Shown here in pieces: positions 23,879-41,453 of a stretch of 64,000 bases of DNA. Within the stretch, counting starts at the first letter, position 1; every line of letters begins with the position of its first letter. Where the stretch lies: the NCBI GenBank assembly GCA_007026445.1, contig VDMD01000001.1, forward strand, positions 1,612,001 to 1,676,000, read 5' to 3'. A program made the translations under genes and the position numbers. The stretch is from Schizophyllum amplum (lineage: Eukaryota > Basidiomycota > Agaricomycetes > Agaricales > Schizophyllaceae). Under the pieces are notes generated by a model. The model was not told the origin of the DNA. It did no database searches and was given only the letters and a program-made list of their open reading frames with translations.

Positions 23879-25211
23879 ATGCTCGCGCCGGCGCGCCCTC
23901 TCCCTTCGACCGCCCACGCCATGTCTTCGCCACCAGACTACTCTGTCTTCCAAGCCGAGCGGCCGACACTTCCGCCCATTCGAGATCTGTTCCGAGGTGA
24001 GCTTTTTGGTGTTGAGCCTGGCACGAGTGTTGACGGGCTACAGAAGAGCTTTCTCGTCCCCCTGCACCTCTCGAGCCCCCTTCCGCGATACTCGCTCGTT
24101 TACGCGTTTCAGAGGACAAGCCCGTTACTCGCCCTCAAGGCATCAGCACGCATCCCACGTACTCCCCGCGCCTCGAGCGACGCTCGCTGTCTGGCCCTAA
24201 GGTACCGTCCTTGCAAATGCACGTCAACCGTCATGATACTCATCGCAATATTCCAGCCCCCCTCGCGAAATTCTGATATGCTGGCAAACCCCGATTACGC
24301 CTCGCTGGCACTACTGTCCCCCCCATCCACTTCACGTTACTTGCCTGCGCGATCGATGTCCTTCGACTATTGTCCTCCCTCGAAGTCCACTACTGCCGAG
24401 AGCGTGTTTGGGCAGCGTCGTAGTCTGCCTCATCGTAATTCGATCTCCACGTCCACCTACATGTCGGAGAGTCGCGGTGACGAGCGCACTCCTGTCGCGC
24501 GTTACGGGCCGGCGGCAGATGGACGTTTCCCGCCCTTGACACGCGACAGCGTCCCTTGGACGGGAACAGTATCCACATCCATCGACAGGAGCCATCGCAC
24601 GGAAGACGAGGAGCAGACGCCCGTCGCCCACCACCTTGGCATGTCGGCGGCGCCTCCAGTGCCCACTCAGGCTCCGCGGCAAGTCCCCCCGGGTCCTACT
24701 AGCGGCGCCAAGTACGAATGTACGTACTGTGGTAAAGGCTTCAACCGCCCGAGTAGCTTGAAGGTGCGCAATCTTCCTGTATAATCCACACTGGCTCACG
24801 CCGCCGCAGATCCACCTCAACAGCCACACCGGAGAGAAGCGTCCGTGCTGATGTCCATCTCAGTTATACCTGATGCTGATCCTGCTCGTAGCATTCGTGT
24901 GCCCGGTGGACGGCTGCGGGCGCAGCTTCAGCGTCCTAAGCAACATGCGCCGACACGCCCGCGTCCACAATCCGGGCGAGCTATCCTCCCAGATGCCGGA
25001 CTCAAGTGATGAGGGTGGCGAGCGCTCGATATCCCCGTCACATACGAGTAACTCGGTGTCCTCCCGGGGCTCGGCCGATTTCTCGACATGGCGGCAGCAG
25101 CGTCGCGACAGCATCGCGTCTGCCACGTCTACGGGCTCCCGACGCAGCAGGAGCGCTTCCATAGCGTCAGATGATGATGAAGTCGCCAGACCTGGCAAGC
25201 GACGCAAGTAG
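23879..25211 (+). CDS. C2H2 zinc finger transcription factor
   Basis: Five exons: 23879-23996, 24044-24201, 24257-24763, 24810-24840 and 24892-25211, giving 377 aa. The first join gives LPPIRDLFREELSRPPAP, a start common in mushroom regulators. Low-complexity Ser/Pro/Thr sequence follows, then two fingers encoded over three exons: CTYCGKGFNRPSSLKIHLNS plus H, linker HTGEKPF, and CPVDGCGRSFSVLSNMRRHA plus RVH. Both are canonical (C-x2-C-x12-H-x3-H and C-x4-C-x12-H-x3-H). The tail is rich in Ser and Asp and ends in basic GKRRK, a possible nuclear signal. The 31-nt fourth exon is needed to complete finger 1 and the linker. Expected to be a sequence-specific nuclear regulator, target unknown. An alternative start at 23921 (MSSPPDYS) is possible. 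Confidence 0.88.
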
Positions 25212-25799
25212 ACGGCGAGCTTGGACATGTAGCATCTCCTTCATAATCGCCGTACGCGCTTATGATCTTCTTGCCGCACCTTCCTTCCATATACTATCCA
25301 TCGTACGGCCCTTATTTCATATTGTCGCTTTCGCGGTTCCAGCTCTGGGGGTTCTGAGATGACCCTATTTATTCCGGTATTTATCTACACCGCATCTGTA
25401 CAAACCCCCATGATGTCGTCGCATCCACTTCGATAACGCAGTATTTATCTATCTTGTTTTTCAGTCTGCTCATTCACCTACTCAGCCTACCTAGTATGTA
25501 CTACCAACATATCATGCTCAAAATGCCGCCAAAAGTACGTACTTCAACTTGGGAGGGATTCCTCGACCGTCCGCAACTGTCGGGCAGAATACGGAGCACG
25601 GCTGGAAAGTTGAGCAAGCGCAGCGCCATTCATTTTCCTACAACTGCGAATCCTATATACGCGGTGTATCTCATAATAGTCGTCAAGGGTATACGCGAAC
25701 AGAGGTGTATAGACGAAGCAGTACCAGTCCAGAGATGTGCTGCAGCGAGCAAAAGTAAATCGTACATGTCGTATATACAAGGTACACAATAAAACTAGA
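25212..25799. other. convergent spacer
   Basis: 588 nt between the stops of the C2H2 gene and the NDR kinase gene, containing their 3' ends. Nothing else recognised. Confidence 0.5.
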
Positions 25800-30346
<4,547 letters not shown>

Positions 30347-31465
30347 CGCCGTATGTCACGATTCGCACGCGGTTATCAATTTGTGGCGTTGTTTGCTCGC
30401 TTGTCCCGGACCCGCTCAGCCTCAGCGCGTGCGCGCCTCATGTTCAAGTCGGGGTAGGTGCAGGCTGCGCTTCTGCTGTACCGTATACGTCGCGGACTTG
30501 GAATCGTACGCAGCCCCAGTTTGGACTCAGCTGCGCGCCCACGGACGCAGAGCCAAGGATGTAGCGGTGCCGCGCGCCTCCAGCCTGGCACCGCTGCTCG
30601 CGTGCATGCCCTCCCTTTGGTCATACAGGGGTCACAGAGAACCACAGCAGGCCAGAAGCTGATCCCGCCCAGTCAAAAACACCTGGGCAAAGGCGCAAAT
30701 ACGCAAAAGGCAGAGGTCTTCCTGCATTGACCCAGAGGGCAGGAGGTGCACCGGCTCTTCTCCCGGTCAGGGAGGTTTAGGACCCGCGCGACGCGCATAC
30801 GATGCGTCGCCTCTGGGAGGCATGAGGTGGCGCACGAGGCGCCCAGTATGTCAGTCGACAGCCTTGCCCCCGGCTGAAAAAGGCAGCCGGTTGGCGCACA
30901 AGTGGAGAGCTCGACAAACCGTATTGTCATGGCCCGGGTATCGGGATCGCATCCGGGGTCTTTGTGTCCCTATTTGGGAAGGTCATATACTGCATATGTC
31001 GTTTGACCCGTTCGGCGACCCTGGGAGACAATAGGAAGCAGGTTTAAAAGTCTGCGAAATGGCGAGCATTCCCCTTCCCCGCCAACGAACACGCTCGAAA
31101 CGCCTCGTGTAACCGTCGCCCATCGAGACGGCCACGCCGCACACGCGCATCGCTTACGAGTCGAGATCTGTATCGACTGAAGGTGTTGCTGCTGTCTGTT
31201 GGGGAATCGAGATTCCTCGCCGATCGTAGCGCACGACGACACCAATAGCCGACCCTCTGCCCAGCAACGCCTCGCGCTGGCTAGCCGTCGTCGGCATCGC
31301 CTCTGACGCGACGCGGACGTCTGCCTCGTGTTGGCACAGCGTTCCTGACTCCACGACCACAGACGCGTGTCCCTCACTACTTATACCGCGCCCAGCGCGC
31401 GCCCTCCTCTCTCTAAAATTTTCGGTCCTCGTTTCTTCCTCTGCACCTTCACCTATTCAATAATT
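30347..31465. other. divergent promoter region, NDR kinase / homeodomain gene
   Basis: 1.1 kb between two diverging start codons. CT-rich stretches precede the homeodomain ATG. No other gene recognised. Confidence 0.5.
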
Positions 31466-32675
31466 ATGTCGGGCCATCACCACCGTAGCGACCGCTACTA
31501 CTCGCACCGCGCCACCCCAACTCTCGAGCAGCAGCAGAGTACAGCACATGCGCATCATCACCAGCCTAGCTATACTACCGTACAAGGTAAGCGCTACGTT
31601 CTGCTTCCGACGCGATGCCCATGTTGATCCAACTATGTCACGCTTTAGGTTCGTCCAGGAGATGAATGCCGGCAGACTCGTGCCGATACTAAATGCGTCT
31701 TCTTCAGCCTCGTCCTCCTACCAATCGGGCTACCAGCCGTCTGGGCAGCGCGGATATTCGAATGCTTATAACCAGTGGCCTGCGAACGATGCCCGTACGG
31801 CAGCTCGCGCTTCCCCCCCTCTTCAATCGCACTCATCCGCTTCCTCAGAAATGTCCTCCACTGCCTACAGCAACCTCTACGACTACCCGTACCAACCGGA
31901 ACGCGTGTCGTCACCGTATGCCACGACTGCGGCGACCAACGAGCGACGTCTTCCCCCGCTCGATGTATCCGGCGGCGATCGATGGTCGTCGATGTACGGC
32001 GGCGGTTCATCTACGTCTGGCCTCGAGACGTCGATGAGGTCGAATCCCTCCTCGTACGCGAGCGCCAACTACGGCGGCTCGTACAACAGCCACCACGGGT
32101 CCACTGCTGGCTCGAGCAGTGGATACCAGTACGGCCACGGCCTCCCCGATGCCACGGCGTCGTACCCGGCCCCCACCCCGCCTGTGCCGCGCGCTAGCTC
32201 CGCTGCTGTCCGGTCGCACACTTCTGCTACGCAGCACGCGGCCCCCATGAGCTACTCTCCACCGCCGCCCGTCTCGCCCACCTCGGAAGCCGACCAGAAC
32301 GCGCCCATCAAGAAGAAGCGCAAGCGTGCGGATGCCAACCAGCTTCGGGTGCTCAACGACGTGTACGCACGCACCGCGTTCCCGTCGACGGAGGAGCGGC
32401 ATCAGCTTGCAAAACAGCTTGACATGTCTCCGCGCAGCGTTCAGATCTGGTGCGCGTTTTCGTCTAGCACTCGCTCACTCGTTGCTGACATCCCGCGTAG
32501 GTTCCAGAACAAACGCCAGGCGATGCGCTCGACGCACCGACAAGGGCATACAGCAGTCAGCAGCGGCGCCAGCGGGCCACCATCATCCATGCCAGACTCT
32601 ATGCAGAATCAGTCCCCCGCCGGTGGGGTAATCCGCACGACCTCCACACGCCGCGGTGGTCGTACGGGTTACTAA
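31466..32675 (+). CDS. homeodomain transcription factor
   Basis: Three exons, 31466-31586, 31708-32449 and 32501-32675, give 345 aa. A His-rich N-terminus (MSGHHHRSDRYYSHR) and about 200 residues of Ser/Tyr/Gly/Pro-rich sequence precede the homeodomain, residues about 240-300. It begins KKKRKRADANQLRVLNDVYA, and its recognition helix is completed across the last intron as RSVQIWFQNKRQAMR. WFQNKR is the diagnostic core, with the usual spacing and no TALE insertion. The tail is low in complexity. The single homeodomain with flanking disorder resembles the Hom-type developmental regulators of mushrooms, and more distantly yeast Yox1/Yhp1. I cannot assign an orthologue. It is unlikely to be a mating-type HD1/HD2 gene because no paired divergent partner is adjacent. 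The first intron (121 nt) is the least certain join. Confidence 0.9.
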
Positions 32676-35108
32676 ACGATGGCCCCTCTTCTCTTCTTCC
32701 ATGTCCCACGTTCGCCACCCCGCTCAGTCCGTCTGTTCTCTATTATTCTTCGTCGGTCACCGGAGCTCATCGTACCTCATCAGTTTCTAGGTCGGCCGCT
32801 CTATGCTACGTATTTAATATCTTAGCAATCACCCCCCGGTGATTAATGTTCTACTTACCTTACGTATCTATCCTGCCATGATGGACTTTACTGCACGGAC
32901 TGATATTCGTGGCCGATTCGCCCAAGCTCACCGTAGATACAAGCACTGTACCATCTTTGTATGCCTCGACAGACTACTGGCTCTGTATGTATTCGTATAA
33001 CCCACCCCCTACATAGGACTCCTGTACGTACGATTGTACCTCGTAATAAGGACGCTCGCTGCGCGAGCTTCATCCAGTACCCCGCCCGATCCCGCAGCGT
33101 CGGCCGCGACTGTCAACGGCTGATGTTGGTAGGATTCCCCGACCGACTGGGGCGCATCTGTCCTCCCGGGCACGTCAAGGACTCTCCATTCCATCGCCCC
33201 GTCGGCCTGCCGGTGCCCTCACGAGACGCGCGCACGTCCTGCGGCCCCCGCTTTGGCTAGACCGCGCTCACGCACACCCCGATCGATAATCAGAGGGGAC
33301 CGTCTGCCACCCGTCTGACGTGCAATGAGAAGGCAATCATCATCGCTATCCATCGACGAGCGAGCACGCGCAATCTCATCAACTCAATCTTGACCGGCCT
33401 CTATGCAGAGAAGACAGACGTGAGGCCTCGCCTCGCCTCATCGCCCTTCATCCGTCTGGGCCGCCTTCCAGCCGCCGGAGGAAACATTTGTGCCTTCGAA
33501 GCCGCCGCCGATCTCGCCGATGAGGTAGATTCTTCCATTCATTTCGGTGGAGGGATGAAGATCTGCGAAGGTTTTCTATGAAATTGGGACGTGCCCATGT
33601 TCCTTCATGTCCCGCGGACACAAAAATCGCGACCTGGGACTACCGCCGCTTGACTTTGTCGCACGGCCATAGTTCGCAGACCGCGGACCACGAGGGCAAG
33701 GCGCGCGGTACCGGGGCGCAGCAGCCTGGGCAGAGGAAGACGTGTTGACATACAACGTCGTGCAGCGCCGGGTGTAATTGTGGGCGAGTGCATGTCGACC
33801 ATAACCTAAATTCCATCTAGTTCAGAGGCAGAGAATAGAGATGGTGGGCGCACGTACTGAGCGGAGACAGATGGAGGACAGATATGGAGAACTGTACCAG
33901 CCATTAGGAGACAACGCGCACAACATGAGGAGCGGTCACGTTGTCATCGCCAGCCTTATTACGCGTAGATGTTGATGTCGGAGTCTGTACGCATCATAGG
34001 CCCTTCATGTGCCACACAAAGCACACGAAGTGATCCGTACACGTCGACTTTCCTCCGGACTGCGTCCTCAACTCGTTGACTCATCATGAGGGTCCGATGC
34101 CGCCAGCATGAGGTACATTAATATCACGAACGGTAGCACGAGTTGTCGAGCCAGTTTTGGAGATATCAGACCGTAGGATTTCGCGTGGTAAAATAGACAT
34201 CGAGTCGTCTGGACACCCGGGCATTGAACGCAGAACCGCAGGCGGTTACGCACCTGGTCGCCGTTCATTAGCCCTGCATGTCATAGACGCTCTTCATCGC
34301 CATGGTTCTGGTGACATAACACACACGGAAAGTACTGTATGCAAGGCGCTGTCCTGATTCACATTCAGCGCTCAAGATGCCGGTCGAAAGCATCACGTAC
34401 CGACACAGCTGCTATAGGAGGCGGAAATGGCATGGGTGCACTCAAATCGCGCGTTGTTGACAGCAGGCAGCGCTGTCCTCTCGAGGGCGTCGCCGCAGAG
34501 CAACGCATCGATGCGATTCAGTCGGCAGGATGGCGTAGTACGTGTTGGTGCTATGCCGGCCAGTGTCAAGCACGCTTGAGGACTGGAATAGTACAGCAAG
34601 CTCTGGCCTACAGAAGCCCCAAGTAGAAGGGCCGGTTGCGTCTTAACATCGTCAGCCGTCGGACCAGACCCGGGCGAGGAAGGAAGTGACGCTGGCGAGG
34701 AGGTCACTGGCCCTCGAGTGCGGAGGTAGCGTGCTGGAAGCCGTCTGTCTCTTATCGGATTACAGAACACTTTAAGAAGAGGATCACGAGGATAGTTGTC
34801 CTTGGTAAAGACAGACGTCGTGACTGACGGCGCGTGAGAGTGGGAAGCAAGCTTAGATGTTCGAACTTCGGCCATCAGTCGGTACTTAGTCCCATGAGGC
34901 AACTTCACGTGGATGCGTGAGAATCCTTCGGAAGCTGGCCCGCGCAACCATGTTGAACGGTGCCGGTGAACTTCAACTTGCGCGTCCGCCAGACACTTTC
35001 GCAGGCAGCTTCAGATCCAAGAAGGCCCGAAGGGAATGCCAGCATATATATAAGGTGCGCTACATGAGAACCGATGAGGAGAAAATAAGTACGCTATAGG
35101 TCACACGA
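32676..35108. other. 2.4-kb convergent spacer
   Basis: Between the stops of the homeodomain gene and the New1-like gene. A 184-codon open stretch at 34393-34947 (minus) has no recognisable domain or consistent exon partner and is not called as a gene. Confidence 0.45.
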
Positions 35109-38100
35109 CTAATCGCTATCCGTATCCTCTGGCTTGGGCCCACCGTGCGTAAGCCAGGCCAGCTTCCGCAACCGCCGCCGCTCTTCCTGCGCCTTCTGCT
35201 GGTTGCGAGTCATCTTCTTTTTCTTCTTGACCGGCTGCGGGCTGCCCGTGCCGTCGTTTTCTGCCCCACTGCCAGCCGGCGTGGCCGCAGCAGACCCAGA
35301 GGGGGTCTGCAAACGGGATCCCGCGGGAGTTTGCAAACGCGAACGCGCAGGCGTATTGGCACCACTGCCTTTCGGCGACTTGCCATCCAGGAAAGCGTCC
35401 TCCACAGTCGCAGCTTTGCCCTGCTGGGTGAGCCGACCTGCGTCGACGTTCCACGTCTCCGGGCCTACACCGAGTCAGATCGGGATATAAAGCTTGCCGA
35501 AAGGGGAAAACACTTACAAAGCGCGGAAACAAACTCCTGGTTGTGCGAAATGATGACCACGGCGCCGGCCCAGTCGCGAATGGCGACAGCGAGACCACCG
35601 AGGGCCTCACGGTCCAAGAAGTTACTCGGCTCGTCGAGGATGCAGACCTGGGGGTTGTTCCACAAGCAAGCGGCGATAACCAGTTTGATCTTCTGTCCTC
35701 CAGACAAGCCGGAGATCTCGTTGTACTGGGCGATGTCTCCGTCGAGGCCTACCTGCTCGAGGTGCTGGCGGACGAGGTGCGCGGAGGTGTCGCGAGTCCC
35801 GGCACCTTCACGGGAAGACTCCATGTCGTCGAACTGCTGCACAAACTTCTGGTAGCCCTTCTCCAACAGCGTATCGCGCGGCACCCAAGTGTTGTACCGA
35901 TGGTCGAGCCCCTTCCACTTCACCTCATACTGGAAAGTCTTCTTGAGCTTTTGACGACCCATGACCAGCTGGGAGACCATCAGCAGACGCCAACAGACGA
36001 ATTCAGATTTGCGTACCTCAAGCTTTCTCCTGGAGCCATCGCGGCCAACCCACTCCTGATCAAGTAGCTTTTTTTCGTCATCCGTCAACGCACGAGTCGC
36101 CTTCTCGAGGAGTTCACGGTCATGACCGTCCTGGAATCGCCACTGGATGTACTGCACGGGTGTCTTCTCCAAGTGCCGCTCTGGAATGAGTTAGTTCATG
36201 CAAATGCCCTTTATCGAAGTACGAGCGTACCAATATGGTGCGTCGCGTGCTGCGCCACGTAACCCACACGCAGCGCCGGGTGCTTGTACACAGTTCCCTC
36301 TTGCGGCACAGTCTCACCGGTCAGAAGCTTTATCAGCGTCGACTTGCCTGTAGAGCGATGTCAGTGTATGCGGATGGGATTGTCATCGCAGGACTGACCC
36401 GCTCCGTTAGGCCCGATTACACCGACACGGCTGGACAGCGACAGCGCGCAGCTGACGTTGAACAAGCTGGGCGTCGAGCGGCCCGGGTACGTGAACGTGC
36501 AGTTGCTCATCTTCAGGATCGCGCGCGTGTTACTCCGCACGCCCATCAAGGAACCTGGCGGAGGGAAGGAGAACTTGACAGAGGTCGCGGCGAGAGTGTA
36601 GTACGACTTCGCCTCGGGGTGCTCGGAGACGAATTTGGAGAGGTTGCCCTTGTAGTAGGCGAGCTGAAGGGCGTGAGGTCAGTGTCGGCCACGGGCAAGG
36701 GCATTCGGCGACGTACCTTCTTTGTCTCGTAGTGGATGATATCGGTGGTGACATTGTCGAGGAAGCCGGAGTCGTGACTGATGATCAAACAAGTGACATT
36801 CGTGTGCGCGATGAGATAGCCCTCTAGCCATTTCACTGACGCGCGATCCAACTAGGAAGAACGGTGAGTCCGACGAATGATTAACGTGTCAAGAGACGCA
36901 CATGATTAGTAGGTTCGTCGAGCAACAACAGATCGGCATTGTAGAGCATCGCGCGCGCAAGCTCCAGCTTCATCTTCCAGCCACCGGACAGGCCGGCGAC
37001 CATGTCCGCCTGTCGTGTGTCGTCGAATCCAACCTCTAACAGCTGATCTCTTATCTTCTGGCGGGGTACGTCGGCCAACTGCTTGTCTGTTGAAGATAAT
37101 CGCGGTCAGCCTAGGCTTCAGCCTCCCACCAACGCTTTACTCACCGGACGCCACAAAGTCCAAGATTGAAAGCGAGGTGTCCTCGCCTTGCAGCGCGTGT
37201 TCGACCATGACGCAGCGCAACTGGTCTTGGGGCGGGAAGTTCTCGACCTTGCCGTCGCGCAACTGGCGCATGAGCGTCGACTTGCCGGAGCCGTTGGTGC
37301 CCAGGATACCGTACCGGCGGCCACGGAAGAGGCGCAGCTTCGTGTGCGAGAGCAGGAGCAGCGCACCATACGCCAGAGAAAACTGGGTGTCACACAGCAG
37401 CTCACCCTCTTCTGAGTCGTCGACAACGGCAGGCGCGTATTTTGCCTGAATGTTTGTTAGGTCACATACTTTTACAATCGCGACGAAAATGGCGAACCTG
37501 ATCGATAGCGTGGAAGTGTTGCCGGACGCTCTCAGCGTAGGCATTCCCGCCCTTGACGTCCAGCCAAGGAGAGATGTAGACGCCAACGCAGCGCTGCCAC
37601 TTCTCGCTGTCTGTGTATATGCGCGCATCGATGAGGTCGGCGACAAGCGAAGCCTGGAAGTCGAGCGAGCGGGCCAACAAGGGGTGGCGCGGTGTGTGCG
37701 GGCCGTTAGGCGCATCCGCGGATGCAATAACCAACTCGGTCGGCAGCAGATTGACGAGAGCCGAGAGAGCCTCTCGGGTCTCTGCCTCTATATCGCGGCG
37801 GACTGGAGGTGGGCCGGACGATGAAGCGCCTGACTTGGAGAGGGTTTGTAGCGCGGCATCACCGAAGGCACGAACCTGCAAAAGGTGAGCACAGTCGAAA
37901 AACAGTCCTTGAATGAGGAACGAACCTCTGGGAAAGCTGCTCCCTTCGCAATCTTTTCAACACCTTCGAACAGGGGGCTGAGATAGATCGCGGCGACGTT
38001 GGGATCGCGAACTAGCTTGACGAGGTTGTCAATGACGACGACCGTACGGCGCTGAACCTCCATGCTCCTATCGTTTAGCGCGCGCATGAGAAGAGGCACG

Positions 38101-39112
38101 AGCACGGCAAGAGCCGGCGCTGTGACCTCTGCCACGAAGGTTGTATTAGAAAGCGACTTGATGACAGCGGGTACCGAGTCGGGGTTGGCCATGCACTTGA
38201 CCAGGGCAGGAATATGGGGTGCGAGATCATCGTTGGCGAGCGTGGTGCAGAGGGAATTGGCGCATTTGTTGGCGGCAGTGGAGACCTAAAGACAGGTGGT
38301 ATTAAGATCCGACCAGTGTTAGATATCCGGGCCGCGCACCTCGGATTTGGTGTCGTGCATAGCCCCCTCGACCTTCGGAATGGTGTGGGCAAGCTCGTCG
38401 GCGACATAGTTCCTAGTGCTGGGTCCAACCCATGTCCTCATGGTGTCCAGAACACCTAGATCAACGTCAGAAAGAGAGCGTTCGCCGATGGACGTGGTAC
38501 TGACCGACTTTGGTGCGCCATTTCCCCGATTCGAGGATGGGCTCTAGTGCACGGAACAATAGACGGGTAGCCTCTGGTGGGAACAGCTTGACAATCGCCT
38601 TGACCGAAGCTGATGCGGCAGCGCGAACGACGTCGCCCTTGTCCATGTAGAGATCGTACTATAGGATGTGTGTCAGCGATACGTTATACATTGAAAGTGA
38701 ATGACTATGCACCAAAGCAGGAAGGCATGGTATAAGGAGGGGTATCGCAGGAGCGCCGAGGATATGCGCCAAGGATAGGAAAGCAATTGCTCCTGATTCG
38801 CGCTCATAGCCAGATTTCTTGTTGCTGGCGAAGCCGATGAGGGTTTTGAGGATCTGCTGGTCCCTATAGGTCCAATTAGTATTCATCGGTGATGTCGCAA
38901 CCATTCACATACTCCAGACTCTCTATGCCGTGAGTCTGCACCTCCTTCGCTAGTTTGTCGGCAGCAGCCTTGGCATCTGAAGAGAAGATCAGCCGGTAGA
39001 TTTTGGGATGAGGGCTACACGACATACCTGGCTGTGTGGGAGCAGTCTTAAGGGCATCCAGGTGTGTGGAGAAAGGAGAATCAGACATGGCAGGCGTTGC
39101 TACAGGAGACAT
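35109..39112 (-). CDS. NEW1: New1/Elf1-type ABC-F ATPase (eEF3-like translation factor)
   Basis: A multi-exon minus-strand gene. HEAT-like repeats come first (SGKWRTKVGVLDTMRTWVGP, NTTFVAEVTAPALAVLVPLL, EVQRRTVVVIDNLVKLVRDP). ABC domain 1 has Walker A GTNGSGKST, signature LSGGWKMKLELARA and Walker B LLLLDEPTNHLD. ABC domain 2 has Walker A, LSGGQKIKL and CILDEPSNFLD, interrupted by a chromodomain-like insert (FQYEVKWKGLDHRYNTWVPR). The C-terminus is Lys-rich and acidic (KKKKKMTRNQQ, ending PEDTDSD). EYEVKWKG...TWxPR and FDDMESSREG are typical of New1/Elf1 rather than of Yef3/eEF3, which has a different insert at this place. Yeast New1 binds ribosomes and helps termination and recycling at particular C-terminal codons. 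No Gln/Asn-rich prion-like N-terminus is visible, unlike yeast New1. The start could be 39112 or the in-frame ATG at 39088 (MSDSPFSTHL), which resembles related proteins. Confidence 0.92.
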
Positions 39113-40156
39113 CTATGGAGAAATGATACACTGAGGGTGGGCGAGGATACAGATACGGCGAGCGGCCGAAGACGACAGCAGATTACGGAGATTCCGTAGA
39201 AGTTCTAATGGGCGACTGACGATAGGCGAGGGGCTTTTGGTAGGCGGACGACGGAGCGCCGCGATGGGCAGAAGCAAGCTGCAACACCGGAGGCGCCTAA
39301 AATTGCGATCGCGTATGTGCGATCGGATAATGATTGCCGGCCACGCCGCGCCACCACGTGCGTCGGATCCCTCCTCTTCCACTACCATCCAGTGTCTCCA
39401 TGACCGGCGAACGAGGGGGAATGTCGTAATTATGGACTTCTGAAGTATTTCGCGCACTGGGAATCGACGGCTGCGCAGTATACCTGCGTGTACCGGCGGC
39501 AGTGTCACTGGCAATCACCGTCAGCACACCGTCAGTCAAGCACGTTCCATTCTGGATGTGCAAGTTCATCTCGGCCTCATAGCAAGACGGAGTATATCAT
39601 GTTGAGGACTCGAGCTTTCCCATCGCTCCCGATGGTCGCACCAAAAGTTAGCTGATGTACGCGGTGCGGTCGATTTTCTGCGTAGAGTCAGACGCTAAGT
39701 ACGAACGTCGGCCGCGGGAGACTAGCGTAGACGCGAGCCTTCTGGTTATACGCACGTAATCTCATCGTCCATGCAGACCCTTGGCGCTCACCGCAACGCG
39801 CTAACTTCCACACTAATGTCCGTGTCCTGCAGTGCATGCCGAACGAAGCGCGCAGTCCCTACTATTGTAGTCCCTGACAACCGGCGCCCTCAAACCCGCG
39901 TATCGCCCCTCCTCGCGCCCGACTCGAGGCCTATTATCTGTACGAGGACGATCAGTGACGACAAAGGGTGCCCCAGTACGGCAAGTCACCTGCTGGACAA
40001 CGGCCCGCGCGCCTCGAGGTCACCTCATGTCTGCACCGCCGCTCATACGACATATATAAACTACCCTCCTCCTCTTCTCCGCTCTTCATCTCGTACCCCT
40101 CACACCATCTGCTCCCCCTTGTACCTCCATCTATTCTCTAAACTCAACGCGCTAAT
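39113..40156. other. divergent promoter region, NEW1 / membrane protein
   Basis: 1.04 kb between two diverging genes. It has a TATA-like element and a CT-rich leader on the plus-strand side. No gene recognised. Confidence 0.5.
40053..40060 (+). promoter_or_regulatory. TATA box with downstream CT-rich block
   Basis: TATATAAA about 100 nt upstream of the membrane-protein ATG (40157), followed by a CT-rich stretch from about 40061. This layout is common in strongly expressed fungal genes. Confidence 0.55.
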
Positions 40157-41031
40157 ATGGCTACATTCGATCTCCCTCCTATCCGTATCGCACTCTATGT
40201 GCTGCTTGTGTGTTCCCAGGTTTGACATCATCGCACGAGCTGACAGCTTTCCCTCTAGATGCTCTTCTCCATCGTACTCTTTGGCCTCTCTATCGCTCGT
40301 ATCGTGTACACGAAGAACCTGGACCCTTGGGACCCGCTGAACGGTGGTCGTGCCTACTACGGTACGCCGCTGAGCACAAATGCCTCGCTAGGGACTGACG
40401 CTTCTCGTGACGCTGTAGATCCTATCGTCGTGGAACTCATCGTATCTACCATCCTCACCGTGCCCTGGTGTGCGTTTGTGTACGTCGCCTTCCTTCTCAG
40501 TCGAGGCCTCGACTGACACTTGACCCGACAGCATCCATACGATCCATAAGCGCGCCGAGCGCCACTACGTCAGCACCTTCCGTAGCGAGCTTTTCGGTCT
40601 GTTCGTCCTCTGGATCTTCTGGCTCTGCGGTGCGGCCATCGCCACTGTGCGTGTTTCCTCACTGTCTTTTCATCCGCACTCCGCTGCCGCTATACAGTGG
40701 TCTCGCCCGTTCCTCTTTCACACTTCTTCTCTTCCAAGCTATCTAATAGCCTGCTCAACTTTTCTAACCCACCTCCCAGGTCACCACCAACCGCGGCACC
40801 CCGGGCACCTGGGGCGACCTCTCCTTCTGCTGGGATTACCAGCAGTGCCGCATCCTCACCACGCTCCTCGCCTTCGCCTGGACGGGCTGGATCCTCCTTA
40901 CCTTCCTGCTCATCATCAGCACGATCTTCGTCTCGGCGAACCGTGCGCTCTTGGAGCCAATGCACGGACGCTGGGACCCGCGTGCGAGCCACTATACCGG
41001 TGGGCAGCAGCCGCAGATGGGGTACGCTTAA
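40157..41031 (+). CDS. four-helix integral membrane protein (MARVEL-like)
   Basis: Four exons, 40157-40219, 40259-40479, 40532-40646 and 40780-41031, give 216 aa. Four hydrophobic segments are visible: IALYVLLVCSQMLFSIVLFG, VVELIVSTILTVPWCAFV, LFGLFVLWIFWLCGAAIA, and LTTLLAFAWTGWILLTFLLI. The 60-residue loop after helix 1 contains possible glycosylation or polar residues (NASLG). A short loop after helix 3 contains WGDLSFCWDYQQC. The four-helix layout, with both ends probably cytosolic, fits fungal MARVEL-domain-like proteins of the plasma membrane, but there is no sequence hallmark that proves it. The C-terminus is polar (GGQQPQMGYA). A TATA box and CT-rich leader suggest high expression. 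Function unknown. Confidence 0.82.
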
Positions 41032-41453
41032 GCGGGGCCGACGCGACGCGGCAACGTTATCAATGACTAGAATGACTCATATCCGACGCACGGTTGATAT
41101 CGAACGCAGGACAGGTCTCGATTGTACGCCTGGTACGAAGTCCCGCCTGGTACGAACACCTAGCACGAAAACTAGCACGACTGTAAAACGACAGGTTTCC
41201 CTCCTTTCTATGTATTATACTCACTTTGGATTCGGAATATTCTATGTACGTCTGTAGGTAGTAGTGGTCTGTGGAACGTGTAGACGGGTTGGATCTCTCC
41301 GGGGCCTTTACGAGGACAGATCTAGAGTAGGTATGTACGCGTGATACTGTGATCCTGCTCTGATCAGCCTGAGCCACTGAACGCGATTCGTCACACCACG
41401 TGCTTGTTGTCACCTTGACGCCGCGATCGACTCCGTCAGGGCTCACTCCCACC
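41032..41453. other. spacer upstream of dioxygenase-like copy A
   Basis: 422 nt carrying the 3' end of the membrane protein gene and the promoter of copy A. No clear TATA box. Confidence 0.5.

Noticed and set aside
31466..32675. Mating-type homeodomain (HD1/HD2) locus
   Set aside because: Only one homeodomain gene is present, with no divergently paired partner and no flanking mitochondrial intermediate peptidase gene.
34393..34947. 184-codon open stretch in the spacer downstream of the homeodomain gene
   Set aside because: No recognisable motif or splice continuation. Left as spacer.
35109..39112. Annotation as elongation factor eEF3 (Yef3)
   Set aside because: The insert sequence (YEVKWKG...TWVPR) and FDDMESSREG region fit New1/Elf1 better, although the architecture is shared.
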